From Halomarina pelagica (lineage in GTDB: Archaea; Halobacteriota; Halobacteria; Halobacteriales; Haloarculaceae), in contig NZ_CP100454.1 of the NCBI RefSeq assembly GCF_024228315.1, forward strand, positions 930,001-994,000: a DNA stretch of 64,000 nt, written 5' to 3'. Shown one piece after another: positions 16,028 through 23,827 of this stretch. Below the pieces are notes generated by a model that worked only from the letters and a program-made list of their open reading frames with translations, ran no database searches and had not been told where the DNA came from. Within the stretch, counting starts at the first letter, position 1, and every line of letters starts with the position of its first letter. A program made the translations under genes and the position numbers.

Positions 16028-17146
16028 TTACAGTTCGAGCGGGCCGAGCGACTCCTTCGCCTCGGCGTGGCTCATCACTCGCTCGGGGACGTTCGACTCG
16101 GCGCTCTTCGGGACGACCGCGGGCGACGTGGGGTCGAACCCGGAGTTCCTCAGGATCTCCTGTCCCGGTTCGGTGACCATGTACTCGACCCACTTCGCCC
16201 CGAGGTCGGGTGCCTGGGCCACGCTCGGGACGGTGATGCCGTAGGCGATCGGCGCGCCGGTGTAGGTCGTCCCGCCCGCCTCGACGGTCGCCTTCGCGTA
16301 GTGGTCGGCGTACGTCGCGGTCGCCTTCGAGAGGTCGACCGACGGCTGGAGGTCGACCGTGTTCAGGTCGTGGGTCGCCTCGACGGAGGTATACTCCCAC
16401 GCGTAGTCGAGTTTCCCCGCCTCGAGCTGTCCGATCAGCTCCGTCTCCGTCCCGGCGGGGATCGCGGCCTTCTCGATCAGCTCCTTCGAAGTCGCCTCGT
16501 CGTACAGCGTCTCCCCCTGGAACGGGATCGCCCCGAGCTGCATCGCCATGACCGACCGGTAGCCGTTCGGGTCGACCGCGGGGTCGCTGTGCGCGAACCG
16601 GACGTCGTCGCGCAGGAGGACCTCCCACCAGTTCTCGCTCGACACCTCGTCGGCACCGACCGAGTCGTCGGTGTAGGCGATCGTCATCGAGTTGGTCGCG
16701 AAGACGGCGTACCAGTCGGCGAACTTCGGCAGCATCATGTCGCGGATAAGCCGGAAGTCGGAGACGCCGAGCACGTCGGCTTTCCGCCCCTGCTCGGTGA
16801 TCTTCTTGGTCGAGCCGACCGATCCCTTCGCCTCGCGGTTGACCTGCACGCCGTACTTCTCCTCGAACTTCGGCTCGGCGGCCGAGAACGGCGGCGCGAG
16901 GCTCCCCGCGTGGAAGACCGTCAGCGAATCTGCCCCGGATCCGCCGCCGTCGCCGTCGCCGGCGTCGTTCGTCCCGTTCGTACCGTTCGACCCGTCGTCA
17001 GCCCCGTCCGAGGCGTTCCCGCCGGGGGACTCGCCGCCGAGACCGGTACAGCCGGCGAGACCGACCGCCGCGGCCGCGCCGACTCCCGCGAGCACCCGCC
17101 GCCGCGTCGTCGACCGCTTCCCTGCCGATGACCGTTCTTCCGCCAT
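16028..17146 (-). CDS. Tungstate/molybdate ABC transporter, substrate-binding lipoprotein
   Basis: 372 residues from ATG 17146. A twin-arginine run (TTRRRVLAG) and a lipobox LAGC with C33 show Tat export and lipid anchoring. A Gly/Asn/Asp linker (about 38-75) leads to the binding domain. That domain starts LTVFHAGSLAPPF, the hallmark of WtpA/TupA-like proteins, and ends with TYTGAPIAYGITVP and a final TSPAVV. It delivers tungstate or molybdate to the permease. Its promoter faces the divergent ModE-like gene across an 81-base gap holding a ModE-like operator. Confidence 0.9.
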   Translation of the reverse strand: MAEERSSAGKRSTTRRRVLAGVGAAAAVGLAGCTGLGGESPGGNASDGADDGSNGTNGTNDAGDGDGGGSGADSLTVFHAGSLAPPFSAAEPKFEEKYGVQVNREAKGSVGSTKKITEQGRKADVLGVSDFRLIRDMMLPKFADWYAVFATNSMTIAYTDDSVGADEVSSENWWEVLLRDDVRFAHSDPAVDPNGYRSVMAMQLGAIPFQGETLYDEATSKELIEKAAIPAGTETELIGQLEAGKLDYAWEYTSVEATHDLNTVDLQPSVDLSKATATYADHYAKATVEAGGTTYTGAPIAYGITVPSVAQAPDLGAKWVEYMVTEPGQEILRNSGFDPTSPAVVPKSAESNVPERVMSHAEAKESLGPLEL

Positions 17147-17157
17147 GGATACAACGG

Positions 17158-17181
17158 CGTTGTCTCGTATCCGATATAACG
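17158..17181. promoter_or_regulatory. Probable ModE operator
   Basis: CGTTGT at 17158-17163 and ATATAACG at 17174-17181 are the ends of a 24-bp imperfect dyad. Bacterial ModE sites are 24-bp dyads of the form CGTTATAT...ATATAACG (recalled, E. coli modA). The right half is exact and the left half matches 6 of 8. A smaller dyad ACAAC/GTTGT (17151-17163) overlaps it. It lies 12 bases before the binding-protein ATG and 47 before the ModE-like ATG, able to control both. Confidence 0.6.
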
Positions 17182-17227
17182 GTTTCCCCGTCGGCGCGCT
17201 TTTAATGGCAGCTCGCGCAGTCGGGGT

Positions 17228-17926
17228 ATGGATCCGGGGTTCGACGCGCGCCTGCGCGAGGGGGATGTCGCCTTCGACGCGCGGGACGCGACGCTGTTGC
17301 GGGCCATCGACGAGGCGGGGTCGCTCAACGCCGCCGCGTCGACGCTGGGACGATCGTACGCGCGGGCCCACGCCCGACTGACGGACCTCGAGGCGGCATT
17401 CGGACCGCTCGTCGAGCGGCAGCGTGGCGGTTCCGGCGGCGGCGGGAGCCGCCTCACCGACGACGCGAAGCGGCTGCTCGCCCGCTTCGACCGCCTCCGG
17501 AGCGCCGTCTCCGGTACCGTCGAGGCCGAGGAGACCGTCGTCGCCGGACGGATCGTCGACCGCGAGGGGGAACTCGCGACGGTCGAGACCGCCGCCGGAT
17601 CGCTCCGCGCGCTCGCGCCCGCCGACGCCGACGCCGTGCAGGTCGGCGTGCGCGCGGACGCCGTGACCCTCCACCCGTCGGAGGGCGCACCCCGGACCGG
17701 GGCGACGAGCGCCAGGAACCGCCTGCGGGGGACGGTCGAGGCGGTCGATCGCGGGGTGGCCGTCGCGCGGATCGCGGTCGACGTCGGGACGGACGCGCCG
17801 CTCGTCGCCCTCGTCACCGTCGACAGCGTGGAGCGCCTCGGTCTCGCGCCGGGAGCCACCGTGGTCGCGACGTTCAAGGCGACCGCCACCCGGGCCGTTC
17901 CCGCCCCGGATGCGTCGGGGGACTGA
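17228..17926 (+). CDS. ModE-like molybdate/tungstate-responsive regulator
   Basis: 232 residues. Residues 15-95 are a LysR-type winged helix as in ModE: ATLLRAIDEAGSLNAAASTL and SYARAHARLTDLEAAFG. A glycine-rich loop (GGSGGGGS) and a helix follow. From about residue 98 there are two Mop/TOBE-like barrels (AGRIVDREGELATV and NRLRGTVEAVDRGVAVARIA), the oxyanion sensor. When loaded with molybdate or tungstate, ModE proteins typically repress uptake genes. It is divergent from the transporter operon and next to a dyad that fits its site. Confidence 0.88.
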   Translation: MDPGFDARLREGDVAFDARDATLLRAIDEAGSLNAAASTLGRSYARAHARLTDLEAAFGPLVERQRGGSGGGGSRLTDDAKRLLARFDRLRSAVSGTVEAEETVVAGRIVDREGELATVETAAGSLRALAPADADAVQVGVRADAVTLHPSEGAPRTGATSARNRLRGTVEAVDRGVAVARIAVDVGTDAPLVALVTVDSVERLGLAPGATVVATFKATATRAVPAPDASGD

Positions 17927-18471
17927 CCGCCGCTCGTCGGCGGAACGTTCCCCTCGTCGAGCGCGCCGGTTCGTCCGAGCGGCGTCGCCAGCGGGACACC
18001 CGTGCCTTCCGGGGGCCGTACTGTGGACGGAGGCGATACGTGCTGTCGGTCGAGCCGTCGCGAGGCGTCTCGACCGCCGGGTCGACTCGCTCGAAACCGA
18101 GACGGTCGACGCGGTCGGCGTCAGCCCGTCACACGTCCGTCTGACGCGGATTTAAGTCACGATGGGAAGATGGATCCGATGGGCGCGCGCTGCGGTCTCG
18201 TCCCCATCCTCCCCACCGCGCGCCCGGCTTTTCACCGGCAACGAGCGGCGACCCTCGGCCTCCCGTCTTTCCGTCTTTCCGTCTCTCGTCTCTCGTCTTC
18301 CGTCTCTCGTCTTCCACCGATCGCTCGACGAGCCGTCGGCCTTCGACCGTCGGCTCGATCGTCGACCAGTCATAGGAAGTATCGTAGCCAGCCGGAGGCA
18401 CGGTGAGCCCCGGCTAGCCGAGGGGATCGATGCTCACGGAGAGAATCGATGACGTACGACGATACTCCCTC
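17927..18471. other. 545-bp convergent intergenic region, no gene seen
   Basis: It lies between the ends of the ModE-like and TrkA genes. The only notable content is a pyrimidine-rich run at 18262-18314 built of CGTCTTTC/CGTCTCT units. Short frames on both strands lack credible starts or protein-like composition. Confidence 0.5.
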
Positions 18472-19143
18472 TCAGTTCGTCGCGACGGCCTCGCCGGCGA
18501 GTCGGGCGCGGATCTCCCCGACCAGTTCCGGCTCGGCGATGAACGCGAGTTCGTCGCCCTCCCGGATCTCCGTCTGGGGGAGCGGGATCGTCATCGGCTC
18601 GTTCGAGCGGCCGTGGGCGTAGACGAGCGCCCCGCCGGGCAGGTCGACCTCGACGACGCGCTGGCCGACCACGTCGGAGTCGGGGCCGACGACGACGCTC
18701 ACGGCGGACAGTCCGGCGGTGAGCGGGCCGAGCGCCTCGAAGTCGCCGCCGAGGAGCGCCGTCTTCGCGCCCGCCGCCCCGAGGCGCTCCGGGTAGATGA
18801 CCTCGTCCACCTCCGCGGCGTACTTCTCGTAGATGTCGGCGTGGTAGTCGTCGTCGATGCGCATCACGGTTCGGCAGTCGAAGGCGTCGCCGATGACGCA
18901 CGCGCCGAGGTTGACGCCCAGGTCGCCCGTGAGCCCCGCCAGCGCGTCGGCGTCCTCGACGCCCGCCTCCACCAGCACCGACTCCTCGTCGCCGTCGCCC
19001 TCGTAGGACTCGAACCCCGCCCGGCGCGCCCGCTCTACCTTCTCGGGATCGATGTCGACGACCGCGACCTCGTGGCCCTCGGATTGCAGGATGTCCGCGG
19101 TGCGAATGCCGACGCGGCCGTAACCCACGATAACGAACTTCAT
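18472..19143 (-). CDS. TrkA-type potassium uptake/channel regulatory protein
   Basis: 223 residues. The N-terminal NAD-binding RCK domain has VIVGYGRVGIRTADIL with GxGxxG at 7-12, and the acidic strand end VVDIDPEKVE. About residues 145-223 form a TrkA_C domain (GPDSDVVGQRVVEVDLPGG ... LAFIAEPELVGEIR) that binds ligands such as nucleotides. Such proteins gate Trk-type potassium transporters or channels, central to a salt-in lifestyle. No transporter gene is adjacent. Confidence 0.87.
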   Translation of the reverse strand: MKFVIVGYGRVGIRTADILQSEGHEVAVVDIDPEKVERARRAGFESYEGDGDEESVLVEAGVEDADALAGLTGDLGVNLGACVIGDAFDCRTVMRIDDDYHADIYEKYAAEVDEVIYPERLGAAGAKTALLGGDFEALGPLTAGLSAVSVVVGPDSDVVGQRVVEVDLPGGALVYAHGRSNEPMTIPLPQTEIREGDELAFIAEPELVGEIRARLAGEAVATN

Positions 19144-19203
19144 GGCTACTCAATGTCGCACCTGCGATAAAAATGATACCCCGCTCACCGGGTGGCGGGG
19201 CGG

Positions 19204-19587
19204 TTAGTCGTCCGAGTCGTCGCCATCGGAGTCGTCGCTATCGGAGTCGTCGTCTGAATCGTCGCCGTCGGTGTCGTCGCTATCGTCGTCGTCGGAGTCG
19301 TCCCCGTCGGAGTCGTCGCTGTCAGAATCGTCTGAATCAGTGTCGTCTCCGTCGCTATCGTCTCCGTCGCTATCGTCGCTGTCGGAGTCATCCGAATCGG
19401 AGTCGTCTCCGTCCGAGTCATCCGTGTCGGAGTCGCCGTCCGAATCGTCGTCGGAGTCGTAATCGTCGGCGTCGTCGCCGACGTAGTCGTTCACGTTCGC
19501 CGTGCTCGCGCCTGCCGTGGCGGTGACCGCTCCCGCGGTGAGCAGCACCAGCACCAGGCCGGCGGCGAGTAGCTTGGTCGCTCGCAT
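19204..19587 (-). CDS. Exported Ser/Asp-repeat protein
   Basis: 127 residues. A clear signal peptide (MRATKLLAAGLVLVLLTAGA, cleavage near residue 25) is followed by a short linker and then about 85 residues made almost only of D, S, G and a few T. The units are SDDSDGDD and variants running to the end. Nothing resembles a folded domain or a C-terminal anchor. The tail would carry extreme negative charge, so ion binding, hydration or a surface spacer are possible. The repeats are also repeats in DNA and may vary in number. Confidence 0.75.
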   Translation of the reverse strand: MRATKLLAAGLVLVLLTAGAVTATAGASTANVNDYVGDDADDYDSDDDSDGDSDTDDSDGDDSDSDDSDSDDSDGDDSDGDDTDSDDSDSDDSDGDDSDDDDSDDTDGDDSDDDSDSDDSDGDDSDD

Positions 19588-19648
19588 GGTGCGGCTTCGA
19601 CTGGGGGTGGCGGGGTAATCAAGCCGGGCGACGCTGACCCCGGATACG

Positions 19649-19688
19649 GCCGAATTCAGCCGAATTAGCCCGAATTAAGCCGAACCGT
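19649..19688. repeat. Four 10-bp tandem repeats between divergent genes
   Basis: Units GCCGAATTCA, GCCGAATTAG, CCCGAATTAA and GCCGAACCGT follow without gaps. The 10-bp period places each on the same face of the helix. The array lies 62 bases before the SD-repeat gene start and 82 before the start at 19770, so it may be a regulatory array. Confidence 0.6.
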
Positions 19689-19734
19689 CCCCCTCGTAAG
19701 CACGCCTTGTGCTCGGCGAACGGCGATCGATAGG

Positions 19735-19747
19735 AGGAACTTTATTT
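19735..19747 (+). promoter_or_regulatory. TATA-type promoter of the 19770 gene
   Basis: GGAACTTTATTTC lies 23-35 bases before the ATG, with the AT-rich core expected of an archaeal TATA element. This predicts a transcript with little or no leader. Confidence 0.45.
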
Positions 19748-19769
19748 CTCGTTAACACACGTATCGACA

Positions 19770-20912
19770 ATGCGGGCGTGGAACCTGCTGCGAGTGGCGA
19801 CGGTCGTCTGCCTCGTCGGGGCGATCGTGCCGGGCACCGTCGCGCTCGCCGAGCGACCGGGATCGGAGGAAGCGACCTTCGGGATCGCACAGCCGATCGA
19901 ACCGGACGACGTCCTCCTCCGCGTCGACGTGGCGCGGAACGGGACCGCCTACTGGGTCCTCGAGTACCGGACGCGCCTCGACGAACCGAACGTGACCGAG
20001 GCGTTCGCCGGACTCCGCGAGGACGTTCGCGCCCACCCGGACCGCTACAGCGACCGGTTCGCGAGGCGAATGCGCGACACCGTCGCGACCGCCGAGGCGG
20101 CGACCGGCCGCGAGATGCGCCTCCGGAACGTGACGGTGTCCGCCGAGTCGAGGCCCCTCCCCCAGCGCTACGGCGTCATGGTCTACTCCTTCGAGTGGCG
20201 CGGGTTCGCCGCGCGCGAGGGCGAGCGCCTCCTCGTGGGCGACGCGCTGGCGGGACTGTTCCTCGACGAGCAGACGCAACTGGTCGTCGGCTGGCCCGAG
20301 GGATACGTCCCGGCGAGGGTCGATCCGCCGCCCGACGAGCGGGGCAACGCGACCGCGACGTGGAACGGGCCGGCGGAGTTCGGTGCGGGCGGTCCGACGC
20401 TCGCGCTCGCTCCGGCGAGCGGAGCGCCGCCGCTCGCGCCCGTCGCGCTCGCCGCCGGGGCCGTCGTCGCACTCGCCGCCGGCGGTCTCCTCTACCTCGC
20501 TCGCGGTCGCGCGCTTAGGCCCCTCGCCGACCCGAGCGGCGCGCCCGCCGGAGCGACGGCGAGCGACGCCACCGGTGGCGGGCCGGAGGCGGGGACCGAC
20601 GCCCCCGCTACCGACGCCCCCGCTACCGACCCCCCCGTTACCGACGCCACCCCTTCGGACGCCGCCCCCGACGACGGCCCGAACGTCCCTCCCGAACTAC
20701 TGAGCAACGAGGAGCGCGTGCTCCGGGCGCTCGAACGGAGCGGCGGTCGGATGCGCCAGCAGGAACTCGTCGCGGAACTCGACTGGACGGAGGCGAAGAC
20801 CAGCCAAGTCGTCGGTCGCCTTCGTGACGCGGACGAGATCGAGAGCTTCCGTCTCGGTCGTGAGAACGTCCTGTCGCTCCCGGACGAGGTGGCCGGGGGT
20901 GAGCGCCGATGA
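19770..20912 (+). CDS. Membrane-anchored winged-helix regulator
   Basis: 380 residues. It has an N-terminal signal segment (LLRVATVVCLVGAIVPGTVA), then an extracellular domain of about 180 residues (DDVLLRVDVARNGTAYWVLEYRTRL) with several N-glycosylation sequons. A membrane helix follows (VALAAGAVVALAAGGLLYLA), a long Ala/Pro/Thr/Asp linker with repeated PATDAPATD units, and a cytoplasmic winged helix (SNEERVLRALERSGGRMRQQ, KTSQVVGRLRDADEIES). Haloarchaea have many such proteins (DUF7345/DUF7343-type, names from memory). It probably links an outside signal to transcription. It overlaps the next gene by 4 bases. Confidence 0.8.
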   Translation: MRAWNLLRVATVVCLVGAIVPGTVALAERPGSEEATFGIAQPIEPDDVLLRVDVARNGTAYWVLEYRTRLDEPNVTEAFAGLREDVRAHPDRYSDRFARRMRDTVATAEAATGREMRLRNVTVSAESRPLPQRYGVMVYSFEWRGFAAREGERLLVGDALAGLFLDEQTQLVVGWPEGYVPARVDPPPDERGNATATWNGPAEFGAGGPTLALAPASGAPPLAPVALAAGAVVALAAGGLLYLARGRALRPLADPSGAPAGATASDATGGGPEAGTDAPATDAPATDPPVTDATPSDAAPDDGPNVPPELLSNEERVLRALERSGGRMRQQELVAELDWTEAKTSQVVGRLRDADEIESFRLGRENVLSLPDEVAGGERR

Positions 20913-21871
20913 CGCGTCGCTCGGGGGCGATCGTCGCGCTCGCGGCGGTGCTCGTGCTCGCCGCGGTCGCCGCCGGCGCGTCGCTCACCGCCAACGGGCC
21001 GAACGCCGGGGCCGCCGACCCGTCTCTCGCCCCCGGACAGCAGTTCGCGGGCGTCGTCGGCGTGCAGGACGCCGAGGTCGACGGCGCGCTCGCCGCTCGG
21101 GCGCTCGAGGCGCGGCTCGCCGATGCGCCCGACGACCGCGCGCGGGCGGCGATCGTCGCGTCGGCGGTCGCCGAGATCGACGCGGCGTTGACGTCCCTCG
21201 AACGGCAGCGGACCTCGTTCCGGGCGGCGCGCGCGAACGGCACGCTCCCCCCCGGCGCGTACCGCGCGCGGCTGGCCCGGATCGCCGCCGTCGCGACGGT
21301 GCTCGACCGGCGGGCGGCGACGCTCGAGGGGGCGATCGCGTCGCTCCCGCGGGGCGCGCTCGACGGCGCGAACGTGACTGCGGACGACGTCGCGTCGCTC
21401 CGCGCTCGCGCCGACGCGCTCCTCGACGCCGAGGTCCGCAGCGCCGCTCGCGCCGTCGCGGGCGACGACGTGGGCGCGCCCTTCGTGCCGACCGAACCGG
21501 AGGACGGCGCGGTGGACGGCGTGGGGGACGGCGACCCCGCCAGCGACGACGGCGGTGGCGGGAGCGACGGCGAGCGCCGGGACGGTACCGACGGTGGCGG
21601 CGACGGGGGGGACGACGCAGGACTGACGGACGGCGGCGACGGGTCGACCGGGGGGACCGACGGAGACGGTGACGACTCGGACGACGGGACCGGAGCGGGT
21701 GGCACCGACGGGAGCGACGGGACCGACTCGGACGACGGCGGCGACGCCGACGGGGCGGCCGGTGGGACCGACGGGGACGCGGACGGTCCGAACGACGGCG
21801 ACACGAGCGGCGGCACCGACGGGGACGGTGCCGTGGGCTCCGGCGACGCGGAGTCCGGTGACGGCGAGTGA
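20909..21871 (+). CDS. Exported protein with helical domain and Gly/Asp-rich tail (DUF7096-like)
   Basis: 320 residues, with ATGA overlap to the membrane regulator. A signal peptide (AIVALAAVLVLAAVAAGASL) precedes a helical region of about 150 residues (GVQDAEVDGALAARALEARL ... ERQRTSFRAARANGTLPPGAY). The tail from about residue 195 is low-complexity GTDGDGDD-type sequence to the end. The pair regulator plus helical secreted protein recurs in haloarchaea, and this one may be the sensing or structural partner. Function unknown. Confidence 0.7.
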   Translation: MTRRSGAIVALAAVLVLAAVAAGASLTANGPNAGAADPSLAPGQQFAGVVGVQDAEVDGALAARALEARLADAPDDRARAAIVASAVAEIDAALTSLERQRTSFRAARANGTLPPGAYRARLARIAAVATVLDRRAATLEGAIASLPRGALDGANVTADDVASLRARADALLDAEVRSAARAVAGDDVGAPFVPTEPEDGAVDGVGDGDPASDDGGGGSDGERRDGTDGGGDGGDDAGLTDGGDGSTGGTDGDGDDSDDGTGAGGTDGSDGTDSDDGGDADGAAGGTDGDADGPNDGDTSGGTDGDGAVGSGDAESGDGE

Positions 21872-22046
21872 TGGCGACTCCCGACCGCTCGCGCCGACGG
21901 CTCGCCGGTCGTGGGCGGCGATACGCGCCCTCCGGGTCGAGCGTCAGCACGGCTCGGGATCGAGCGTCGGTCACGAGGGTACACTGCTCGCGGATCGGTG
22001 CGGGCGGTCGACGCGCGGCGCGGCGTGTGTGGTTCGGGCGGGTCGG

Positions 22047-22244
22047 TCAGCGACCCCGCCGGGCGACCGTGGCGACCCAGAGGAGGATCGTCGCGGCGAT
22101 CACGACTCGTCCGAGGTCACCGTAGGCGTAGAACAGGAGCACCCCCACCAGGAGTCCCGTGAGGAGGGCCGTCGCCGTCCGAGTGCCGGTGTCGGGATCG
22201 AGTCGCGTTCTGAGTCGGGTGCGGAACGTCGACACGTCGCCCAC
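22047..22244 (-). CDS. Small two-helix membrane protein
   Basis: 65 residues from GTG 22244. It has a basic start (FRTRLRTRLDPDTGTRT), two hydrophobic stretches (ALLTGLLVGVLLFYAY and VVIAATILLWVATVA) separated by GDLG, and an Arg-rich end. No family is recognised. Bases 21872-22046 before it hold nothing evident. Confidence 0.55.
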   Translation of the reverse strand: MGDVSTFRTRLRTRLDPDTGTRTATALLTGLLVGVLLFYAYGDLGRVVIAATILLWVATVARRGR

Positions 22245-22296
22245 TGTCCTCGCGAGGAGATAAACGCTTCTACGGGGGCAACCGTGGCCGTCCCAC

Positions 22297-23403
22297 CTAC
22301 CGTCCGGCGTACTGCTTGCCGGTGCCGTCGAGGTCGCGCCCGCCGACCGACGAGCGGAGGCTGTCCATCCCGTCGTCGCGGTCGACGCCGAAGTTCGTGC
22401 GGTAGAGTTCCTCGACGCGTTCGACCTCCGCCGGGCTGAGCGGCGGCGTGTCGCTCGCGGCCGCCCACTCGTCGATGTCCGCCGCGGAGTGGAACGTCGG
22501 CGTCACCGTCGCCACCTCGTCGTGGCTGAGCAGCCACTGGATGGCCGCCTGGGCCATCGTCCGCTCACGGTCGCTCCCGCCGGTCGCTCCCTGCCGTCCG
22601 TTCGCTTCGCTCGCGGAGACCCCCTCCCGCTCGAGGAAGCGCAGCGTCTCCAGTTTCTCCCACCCGGTCTCGTACCACGCGTCCGGCCGGAACCCGCGGT
22701 GGTCGCCCTCCTCGAGTTCGGTCTCGGGGCGCACCTGCTCGTTCAGCAGCCCCGAGGAGTGGGGGACGCGGGCGATGACGCTCGTGTCGGCGTTCCGCTC
22801 GCGGATCGCGTCGATGACGTGCCGGCCGGGGATCTGCTCGAAGACGTTGAAGACGGTCTGGACGGCGTCGAAGCCGAGTTCGACGGCCCGCTCGTGCTCG
22901 GCCAGCCAGCCGATGGAGGGTCCCATCGCCCAGCCGAGCGCATCCACGCGCCCCTCCTCGCGGAGGTCGTCGAGCAGGTCCAGCACCTCCGGGGTCACCT
23001 CGTCGACGTTCGCGTTGTGCAACTGGAGGAGGTCGACGTACTCGACGCCGAGGCGGTCGAGGGACCGCTCGAACGCCTCGCGGAGGTACTCGGGGTCGGT
23101 CTCCTTCGGGAGTTCGCCGTGGCCCGCCTGGGGGTTGTCGTAGAAGTCGTAGCCGATCTTCGTCCCGATCGTGACCTCGTCTCTGACCTCGGCGAGCGCG
23201 TCCCCGATCAGTTCCTCGCTCCTGCCGTGGCCGTACACGTCGCCCGTGTCGAAGTAGGTGATGCCGGCGTCGAGGGCGTGCTGGATCATCTCGGCCGCCT
23301 CCGCCTCGGACCGGTCGCCCCACCAGTCGGTGCCGACGACCCACGCGCCGAAGCCGACCTCGCTGACCTCGACTCCGCTGTCGCCGAGCGTACGGTAGTG
23401 CAT
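22297..23403 (-). CDS. Aldo/keto reductase
   Basis: 368 residues from ATG 23403 (MHYRTLGDSGVEVSEVGFGA). The catalytic tetrad is visible as D52 and Y57 (FDTGDVYGHG), K82 (GTKIGYD) and H129 (LLQLHNAN), with the barrel strands in order. These NAD(P)H enzymes reduce aldehydes and ketones. The size and GWAMGPSIGWL/VQTVFNVFEQ motifs place it in the YghZ/perR-like subgroup of unknown physiological substrate. An extra segment (residues 262-276, SEANGRQGATGGSDR) is a loop insertion. Confidence 0.9.
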   Translation of the reverse strand: MHYRTLGDSGVEVSEVGFGAWVVGTDWWGDRSEAEAAEMIQHALDAGITYFDTGDVYGHGRSEELIGDALAEVRDEVTIGTKIGYDFYDNPQAGHGELPKETDPEYLREAFERSLDRLGVEYVDLLQLHNANVDEVTPEVLDLLDDLREEGRVDALGWAMGPSIGWLAEHERAVELGFDAVQTVFNVFEQIPGRHVIDAIRERNADTSVIARVPHSSGLLNEQVRPETELEEGDHRGFRPDAWYETGWEKLETLRFLEREGVSASEANGRQGATGGSDRERTMAQAAIQWLLSHDEVATVTPTFHSAADIDEWAAASDTPPLSPAEVERVEELYRTNFGVDRDDGMDSLRSSVGGRDLDGTGKQYAGR

Positions 23404-23567
23404 ACCGGAGGTAACGACCACTGGCACTTAGGGGGTGCGGTCCGTCCCACTCGCCGGGAGTCGGGCGAGCGTGGGCGAGTGTGACGACGCCTCCGAGCGC
23501 CGTGCTCACGGGGGTCGAGCGGTGAGGCGGTCCGGAAGACCCTTTTCCGTCCCCGAGTATCCGGGGT

Positions 23568-23753
23568 ATGGACCAGTCGCTCCGGCTTCGAATCGACGTG
23601 CTCATCGCGCTCACCGTCGCGATCCTCGGCTTCGAGCTGACGGAGATGCTCTTCGACGGGAGCCTGGAGAGCCTGCTGGCGGTCGCGTTCTTCACGATCG
23701 TGGTCACGCTCGTCGTCGTCTACGCGCTCAGGACGCTCGACGGCTACCGGTGA
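23568..23753 (+). CDS. Small two-helix membrane protein
   Basis: 61 residues beginning MDQSLRLRIDVLIALTVAIL. Two membrane helices (VLIALTVAILGFEL and LAVAFFTIVVTLVVVYAL) are joined by an acidic turn. A TATA-like CCTTTTCC lies 25-30 bases upstream. No family is recognised, but the composition and promoter are convincing. Confidence 0.6.
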   Translation: MDQSLRLRIDVLIALTVAILGFELTEMLFDGSLESLLAVAFFTIVVTLVVVYALRTLDGYR

Positions 23754-23827
23754 GCCGCCGGGACGGCCTCGAGTGCCGTTCCGCCGGAACGGAAATCCCT
23801 ATGGCCGAACAGGAGTAAGGGCGGGGC

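Noticed and set aside
15011-17131. A 706-codon open frame on the plus strand
   Set aside because: It is antisense to the tungstate/molybdate transporter genes and has no recognisable motif.
18129-18175. A GACTTAAATCCGCGTC stretch resembling a tRNA T arm
   Set aside because: No acceptor, D or anticodon arm can be built around it, and the T-loop consensus is poor.
18262-18314. Pyrimidine-rich CGTCTTTC/CGTCTCT run as a possible CRISPR or tandem array
   Set aside because: The units are under 10 bp, irregular and without spacers. It is simple low-complexity sequence.
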